Of a stretch of 64,000 nucleotides of DNA, positions 57,851-64,000 are shown one piece after another. Under the pieces are notes generated by a model. That model had not been told where the DNA came from and did not search any database. It worked only from the letters and a program-made list of their open reading frames with translations. The translations under genes were made by a program, and so were the position numbers. Numbering within the stretch: the first letter of the stretch is position 1; each line of letters begins with the position of its first letter. The stretch comes from Toxoplasma gondii ME49 (lineage: Eukaryota; Apicomplexa; Conoidasida; Eucoccidiorida; Sarcocystidae). Location: contig NC_031478.1 in assembly GCF_000006565.2 (NCBI RefSeq), positions 4,984,212 through 5,048,211 of the forward strand. Direction: 5' to 3'.

Positions 57851-58290
57851 CTAGCGCTGGCGAAGCCGCGAGAGCCAAATGAGAGCGCCGAGCGCCGCAA
57901 GGGAGCTGAGCAGCAGCAACGACTCCTTTTTATTCAGAAGGCGAGAAAGCCGCTGGACGACGGACGCCGGAGAAAACAGGCGAGAACCGCTGCCGAGCAC
58001 TCCACGTCTGCAGACATGTGAAGGTGGAGAGAAAAGCAACAGCGACAGAGAAGGCAACGCCATTTCGAGCTGCGCAGGAGCCCAGTCAAAACTGGGGAAG
58101 GCGCCGACCTTGTTCCAGAATACTTCGCGCCTGTGCGTCTCTTCAGCATGTCTCTTCTCTCGTTTCGCGTATGGCCTTTGAACCGGGTCACGAGGTATCG
58201 CATCGACTGTGTCCAGCGAAGCAGTGTGATCTCGCTTTCCACTCGAATCGCGACTCGCGTCTTCCTCTGCGCAGGTGTGATTTTCTCTGT
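57851..58290 (-). CDS. Possible C-terminal exon of a tail-anchored protein
   Basis: A minus-strand frame runs from an acceptor-like cctgcgcag near 58277 to a stop at 57851. It reads DASRDSSGKRDHTASLDTVD, EEVFWNKV-like segments, then RLSRLLNKKESLLLLSSLAA, ALGALIWLSRLRQR and the stop. The end has the form of a C-terminal membrane anchor: a basic patch, about 17 hydrophobic residues and a short basic tail, as in FIS1-type or peroxisomal tail-anchored proteins. No upstream exon or start was identified, and a second open frame overlaps it. It is reported as a candidate only. Confidence 0.25.
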
Positions 58291-58488
58291 CCCTCCCTTT
58301 TCTGCTTCTTTTTTTTTTCTTGCCTGGAAATCGCGTCCCACTCGGCGTCAACTCCAAGGTCTTCTTCCCACGGTTGCGTATCCTCCCACTGCACACACAC
58401 AGAAACGAGTTCGCGCATGCAGAGAAGAAAAACATCAACGTCCGTTCCTCCGAAAAAAACACACAACAAGCCAGAGACGTCCACCCGC

Positions 58489-58490
<2 letters not shown>

Positions 58491-58527
<37 letters not shown>

Positions 58528-58877
58528 AGTATTTCTATGTATGTACATATACATATATGCATGTGTGTGCACATGACGCTTCATCCAGTTGTCCAGATAC
58601 ATGTTTCCACCCTCCCTGTCTGAATGTAAACTCCACCAAAACAAGCACAGAAACATGTCTACGCATGTCGTCTCCACTCTATGCATCCAGAGACATAATG
58701 AGGGACTGTGGCTCTGCTGCCTCGACAGAAGCCTCGCAGTGCGTTGGCATCCTTTTTTCTATCTGCACATCTCGCACAAAAAAACATTCGTCCTTCCCAC
58801 CCCACATCCAGACAGACACCCAGCCAGGTCGAGAACCCAAACAGCTCCCCATAAATGTACATATACATTCAGGCATG

Positions 58878-58930
<53 letters not shown>
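58491..58930. repeat. (TA)n microsatellites
   Basis: TA runs at 58491-58523 and 58882-58930 lie in the interval between the candidate tail-anchored exon and the M16 peptidase end. The sequence between them has no supported gene. Confidence 0.93.
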
Positions 58931-58933
<3 letters not shown>

Positions 58934-59217
58934 GTAGCAGACCGAAAGAAGACTGTCAGGTAGGGAGACGTTTACAGCCAGTGAAAGTACAGACCTCCAC
59001 AGAGTACAGATACCAACAGATATAAAAACGCGCGGGGACGATGTGGAGTCAGGGATACGCAGATCTAGTCTCTGTGAAACGCCTGCATTATAAGAGCGAC
59101 AAAGGTCGACGACGGAGACGGCGAGGAGACGCGAGTGGAACGCGAGAGAAGAAAAGCCACTGGAGTTGCCGCATCGAAGAATGAAAACGTTTCTTGCGGA
59201 AACTCTAACGCTGAGCT

Positions 59218-62200
59218 TCACCGGAAGAGGTGGGGAGGTTTCACTCCTTGCCAGCAGCTGCCTGGTGAGTTTCGCTTCCACTGCGCTCTCGACTCTGGAC
59301 GGAAGTCCTTTTATCTCCCGCGGCCCTGCGACGCAGTGACAGGAAAAACAAAGCGACGTAACATGGAGAAAACGGCAAGAACCAAGGGGACATGGGACAG
59401 AGAAAGGCGGCAGGGCACACGGGGGTCCTGCGGCAAGAGCAGGCAAAGAGCGAGATCCAGACAGAAGAGAAAGGAGAGACAGACACAAAACAGAGAACGG
59501 AGTGATCGAGTGTGTGCATCGAATCTGTCTCGGGCGCTCTCGACGTTCGCTTCGGTTCATGCAGCCTCTCCTCTAAGGCGTTGCGAATCAGCGACTTCAC
59601 ATCACTCTTGTCGCGTCTTCATCGGCTCTTGTGACTTCCCCCCGATTTGGGTCCTCTGTGCTCTGCGATCCCTTACCTGCGCCTTTCTCTCCTTCACGAT
59701 CTTCTCTCTTTTCTCTTGTGTCCGTGTGATCCTCTTTTCTGTTCCTCGTTCTTACCGGAAATGGCAATGCAGCTGATCATCGGAGAGGCGAAGAGCGTCG
59801 CTCGCATGACTTCGAAGATATCGACCGGAGACACTCTCTGAGGAACGCGAGCCACAAACAGGTCGCAACAGGAAGGGAGAAAGTAGCAGAAGTGAAGCAA
59901 TACACAAGCCTGAAGATGAGCCGCGCTGTCCACGTCTCTCTCTGGCTCCACCGTCCAGGACGCCGGGTCGGCCGCTGGCTGTCCATCTCCCCATACACCC
60001 TTCGAGTGGACGGCTCACTCTTTCTTCCCCCAGTTGTTTTTGTGTATGCGCGTCGCTGGGTGCTGCGCGGTTCTGTTTTCTGCGGCTTGCCTCACCTCGT
60101 AGAACTCCGGAATTCGCTTGATAGAGTCCAGGTCCTTTGGAGACGTCGGCAGCTGGAGTCCGAAGAGCAGAGCCTGCGTTGAAGGAAAGCCGTCAACGGC
60201 ACGACATGGCAGACAGAGAGAGAGAGAGACAAACAGGCAGCTGCGACGCGAAAGAGGACGCCCAGAGAAAAGAGAGCAGGGCGAGAAGAGAGCGAAAAGG
60301 ACCCAGAGAGAGTACATGTGAGAGACGAGAACCGAGAAGAAACAGGAACGCAGAGCGGGCAGAGAGGACGCCCAGCGAAAAGCGAAGCGAACGCTCGAGA
60401 CGCGACTCGGGATCCGCGGAGGAAAAGCAAAGCCATGCGCCGAAGAGGAAAAACCAAAAAACGACACGGCAGAGGAAAAACATATGACTGACCATCCAAT
60501 ACTCGTTGGTTTTGAAGCTGGTGCTGAAGCCTGATGTCACAACCTGCTTCGCCTGCAAGAGTCGCAAGAGAAGGCAAGAGTCAAAGACATGACTGAGACC
60601 AACCACCTAGGAACAGTCCCGAGTTTTTCCTTCTCTGTCATGGCTCCTCTCTCTTCGTGTAGCCTCCACTTCTCTGTCGTCCTTCCCTCTCTCCGTTCCT
60701 CCTTCTCCTCTCCCTCCCCATCTCTCCTCTCCCTCCCCAAATTCTCCTCTCTTTTCTTGTCATGCCTCTCTTCTTTCTCTGAACTTCCCTCGCCACGGGC
60801 GCGATCCACCCGCGGCTCAGCGGCCGTCCAGAAAGAAGCAGACGAGTGCCTGACGAGCACTTGGAATTTGAAAGATACATTTCACGAACGCAGAAGTCAA
60901 GTCCCAGTCTCGACTCTCCTGGCGCAGGCGGCCGCGCTCCCAAGGCGTGATGCCGCTGCGATCTCCCTCAAATTCCTGACCGAAGGAAGAAAACACCGTT
61001 TTCACTGCCTGCGAGTCGAGACAAAAAGGCCGGCTTGACGCATGCACGTTGCTTCATCTCTCAAAAAACCTTTTTTTCTCTGAAAAAGAGAAGCGCCATC
61101 CGCCGTCAAAGGTCTATAGCGCGTACGGAGCTCACACAACCCAGCGACCTGTCGACAAGTAACCGAAGCCTCACTCGCGAACTCTGCAGAGACTGGCTTT
61201 GACGTCTCGCCGCGTACCTCCCCCCCTTTCGCTCCCATACCACACACTCTGTCGCCTTGTGCCGCTTGCAGGAATCCCTTGCTCGCGCCAAGAAGCCAAA
61301 CCACCGGACGGTCAACCGAGAGAGTCATCGGGCGTCTCGAAACACCAACGATGTGAGATTCGAAAACGCCTCTCTTCGTAACGGGAGAAACGCACAAACC
61401 AAAACCTTGACCTTTGCTCTCCCGGCTCGCCGAAGATGCTTCGAAAGGCCCGTAGAGCGAAAGACTCCAAAAGTCCTTTCGGTTCGCGATACGCGTGAGT
61501 CATCGATGTCACGCGTTTCGTGCTTTCGCACACCGTATCTCCCTCCTTTTGCTTCCTCTCCCATTGTCCTTTTGCCGCTCGTTCCCGTTGTGTGTGTGTG
61601 TGTGTGTGTGGATCTGCGTCGCCTCCACTCACTCCCTCTGTCCTCTCGTCTCCTTCGTTTGCTCACTCTGCTTCTTTTCCTTCCTTCTCCATCGGCTGTG
61701 TACGCCAGGCCCTCTATTTCTCTTTTCTCTCTCCTTTCTTCCTTCTTCCTTTCGTCTTCTTGCTTCCCTTGCTTTGCTGGACTGTATCGAATTCTCCATC
61801 GCTGCTGTCCCCGCCGTTCTCCTTCGTTTCTTCGTTTCCTTTCTTCTTCTCCTTCTTCGGCTCCACAGTACAGCGACGTACCGCCAGATACTCGTCTTTG
61901 CTCGGGGGATTCGTGGTGCAGAGCGACCGAATAACCGCGCAAAGAGCATCCCAAGCCTTCGCAGCGAAGGCCGGAAGAGGCGTCGCAGCGAAGAGAAGAA
62001 ATCCGACGTCCTGAAACTCCAGTGCGGCTGCGTGACAGGAGAAGGAGTAGCCGAGTTGTCTCTTCTCGCGCATTTCACTGCAGAAACGTCATGAGAAAGC
62101 CAGAGAAAAGTGAATGGAGAGCGAAGGGGGGACAACGGTGAAACGGCACTGGTGAAGCGCTAGAAGGACGAAAGAATGACAATACACACTGCGGGGGAAC

Positions 62201-64000
62201 GTCGCAGCAACTCCGCGAGAGTGAGGGCGGGCTGTCATCACTGGGAAGCTTCCGAAACACAGAGAAGAATTCGAATCGCATTCCCTGCATTTTTGAAGTT
62301 TCCAGCGTCCTCCGTGGAAGTAAGGTGAAGTCGATGAGATACACGAGATGCGACAGTTGAGACGAGAGAGAAGGAAAGCGAGAAAAGAAAGGAGGGAGAC
62401 GAGACGCGAGACAAACAGGAGAGACGGTGAGGAAAAGAAGAGATAAGAAGAGAACGAGCCATGCAGAAAAGAACAGAGACACATACATCCGGCGGGTGAA
62501 TGAACGCTTACTCATGAAGGCGATTGTTGATGATTTCTTCGATGAACCTCCAAACTCGGAACCTACAAACAAAGTTCATGGGCACGTCACATGGACGCCG
62601 GCTCTCTCGACTCTTCAGTAGGAGCAGACAAAACCATCTTTAGTTTGTCTTCTTCTGCGCCAAGACGACGTTCTCTCCCTCCGCTGTTTTTCCTCCCGCC
62701 TTCACCTTTCCTGTCCCCTCCCCCAGCCAGCCGTTCTTGTTTCCCGCTCTTCTTGTTTCTCTGTTTTTTACAGAAGCAGGGTACACTTCTTCTTTTCCTG
62801 GGCTGTCGCGCCTCGGCGACCTGCGCCCTCCGTTTTTTTCGCCGTCCCGCTGTCTCTCGTCCTCAGTCTCTCGCAGTCCTTCTCTCGACTTGTCGCCTTC
62901 TCCTCTTGTCTTTACCGGTAGCTGGGACTTGCTTGGAAGCTCGCTTGGTCTCCCTTCTTCTCGAAGTCGTATCGTCCAAAGCCTGGAAGGGCCACAGTCA
63001 CGGCGCATCGCTCTGCCTGCTGCTTCTCCTCGAGGAAGGGTGCGACGAACTTGCTCCTCTTGAAGGGGATAATCGGCGAGATGTCTGGAACGCTTCCGTC
63101 CTCGAACTGCGCTCGAGACGCCGCGTCGACCGGGAGCTTCGCCTTCAGACTTCCTGGAGAAATCCACAGCAAAAACAGACGCGCATGCGTCGACGCAAAA
63201 GCAAGCGAACATACCAGAGGCCAGAACGCCGGCGATCAAAGTGAAAGGGTGCTGGGGGAGCACCCGCCTTTGAAGCGATTTTCAGAGACATTTCTCCGGC
63301 TACGGACAGGCCTTCCTCTCTGGCGCGAAACGAAGTCTCTCAGTTCTCAGTTCTCCATCAGCAGTGAATCGGTTTCCATCACATGAAGAGATCTGTGAAA
63401 CTCTTGTTCGTCATGAGGCGCGCAGCGTCGCGGCTACTGCGCGGCTCAATCGAAGGTCGACTTTGCCCTCTCACCGATATATCGCGTGACTACCCGCTTG
63501 AGTTCGTCCACCTTGAACTCTCCCACAACGCAAACCTCCAAGAGGTGAGGCTGCGAAGAAACATACGAAAAACATTGAAACAAATGCCATGAACCACGGT
63601 CCTTGAAACTCGCCTCTCTACACAATCCTTGGTTCTCCTCCATTCGAAAATACTTCCGGACTTGCTCTGCCTTCTCTTCCCTTGGAGTTCCGTCTTCTCG
63701 ATCTTCGCAGTGTCCTCCTCCACCTCTTCTCCTTCGTCTCTCCCTCTTCGTTACCCTCATCTGTCTTTCCTTCTTCATCTCCGTTTCCTCCTTTGTCGTT
63801 CGTCTCTTCCCGCTGGCTTCCTTTTCATCTCCTTCTGAGTTTCCTCGTTCCTTCACCTCCTTTTCATCTCCTCCTGCGGCCTCTTCCTCCTCTCTCTTCA
63901 CCTTGTTCCCCTGGTTCCTTTTCTTCTGCTTCCCCTCCTTCTGCTCATTTCGTTTGAATGCATTTCTACTTTACAGGCCTTGCAGCCGTCTCCCGACCTT
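59218..64000 (-). CDS. M16 metallopeptidase, C-terminal part, similar to stromal processing peptidase
   Basis: Exons on the minus strand join in phase: partial 64000-63975, then 63550-63475, 63153-62916, 62562-62512, 62077-61882, 60552-60493, 60173-60096, 59837-59756, 59261-59218, about 283 residues. Recognisable M16 elements in order are HLLEVCVVGEFKVDELKRVV, TVALPGFGRYDF, FIEEIINNRLHDEMREKRQL, GYSFSC, PSKDEYLAAKQVVTSGF, KTNEYWMALLFGLQLP and SPVDIFEVMRATLF. This tail resembles plant chloroplast stromal processing peptidase and related PqqL-type enzymes. That suggests removal of transit peptides in the apicoplast, which is an inference. The zinc-binding HxxEH motif lies in the part outside the window. 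The last exon (phase-compatible, ending HLFR) is the least certain. The 1.3-kb intron 61881-60553 includes pyrimidine tracts and a (GT)11 run. Confidence 0.78.
61589..61610. repeat. (GT)n microsatellite
   Basis: About eleven GT dinucleotides lie in the long intron of the M16 peptidase gene. Confidence 0.9.

Noticed and set aside
60817..61047. Minus-strand open frame inside the M16 gene that looks protein-like
   Set aside because: The exons on either side join in phase and give continuous family sequence (DEYLA to AKQVVTSGF), so this frame is intronic.

Overview
The window reads as nuclear DNA of a tissue-cyst-forming coccidian, most likely Toxoplasma gondii or a close relative such as Hammondia or Neospora. 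The grounds are intron-rich housekeeping genes with GT..AG introns, pyrimidine-rich flanks, many (TA)n arrays in introns and intergenic DNA, plant-like organelle genes, and decayed fragments of apicomplexan mitochondrial cytochrome b scattered through non-coding DNA. There is no operon, Shine-Dalgarno site, CRISPR array or bacterial mobile element.

Layout. 1-3006 (minus): 5' part of an AAA+ ATPase gene running off the left edge. 4368-5741 (plus): intronless deoxyhypusine synthase, divergent from the ATPase. About 7.1-22.15 kb: a lineage-specific array of three diverged repeat units. Each carries one two-exon gene for a secreted protein (8795-10220, 14122-15658, 17908-19491) with a signal-peptide exon, nearly invariant ends, a divergent centre and a Pro/Gly-rich tail. 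Some units carry mitochondrial insertions that others lack. 22354-27550 (plus): a six-exon methionyl-tRNA formyltransferase with a long N-terminal extension. 30510-38559 (plus): a ten-exon SLC25-type carrier resembling the peroxisomal PMP34 group. 39170-44658 (minus): a twelve-exon CCDC47-like ER membrane protein. 50167-52914 (plus): a three-exon protein I cannot name. 55.7-56.7 kb: a 19-copy, 52-bp AT-rich minisatellite. 57.85-58.3 kb (minus): a possible tail-anchored protein end. 59218-64000 (minus): the C-terminal part of an M16 metallopeptidase resembling plant stromal processing peptidase, running off the right edge.

The genes do not form one pathway. Themes are protein synthesis (hypusination of eIF5A, organellar initiator-tRNA formylation), membrane-protein biogenesis at the ER, metabolite transport, organellar precursor processing, and a species-restricted secretome array. 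Exon boundaries were assigned by hand from splice consensus and codon-phase continuity. Most interior junctions are phase-consistent, but none has been checked against transcripts.

The most unusual parts are the secreted-protein array (hypervariable centre, gene-conversion-like mosaic, empty and filled sites for mitochondrial insertions), the formyltransferase whose usual catalytic Asn position reads Leu, and the carrier with about 200 extra residues between its fifth and sixth membrane helices.
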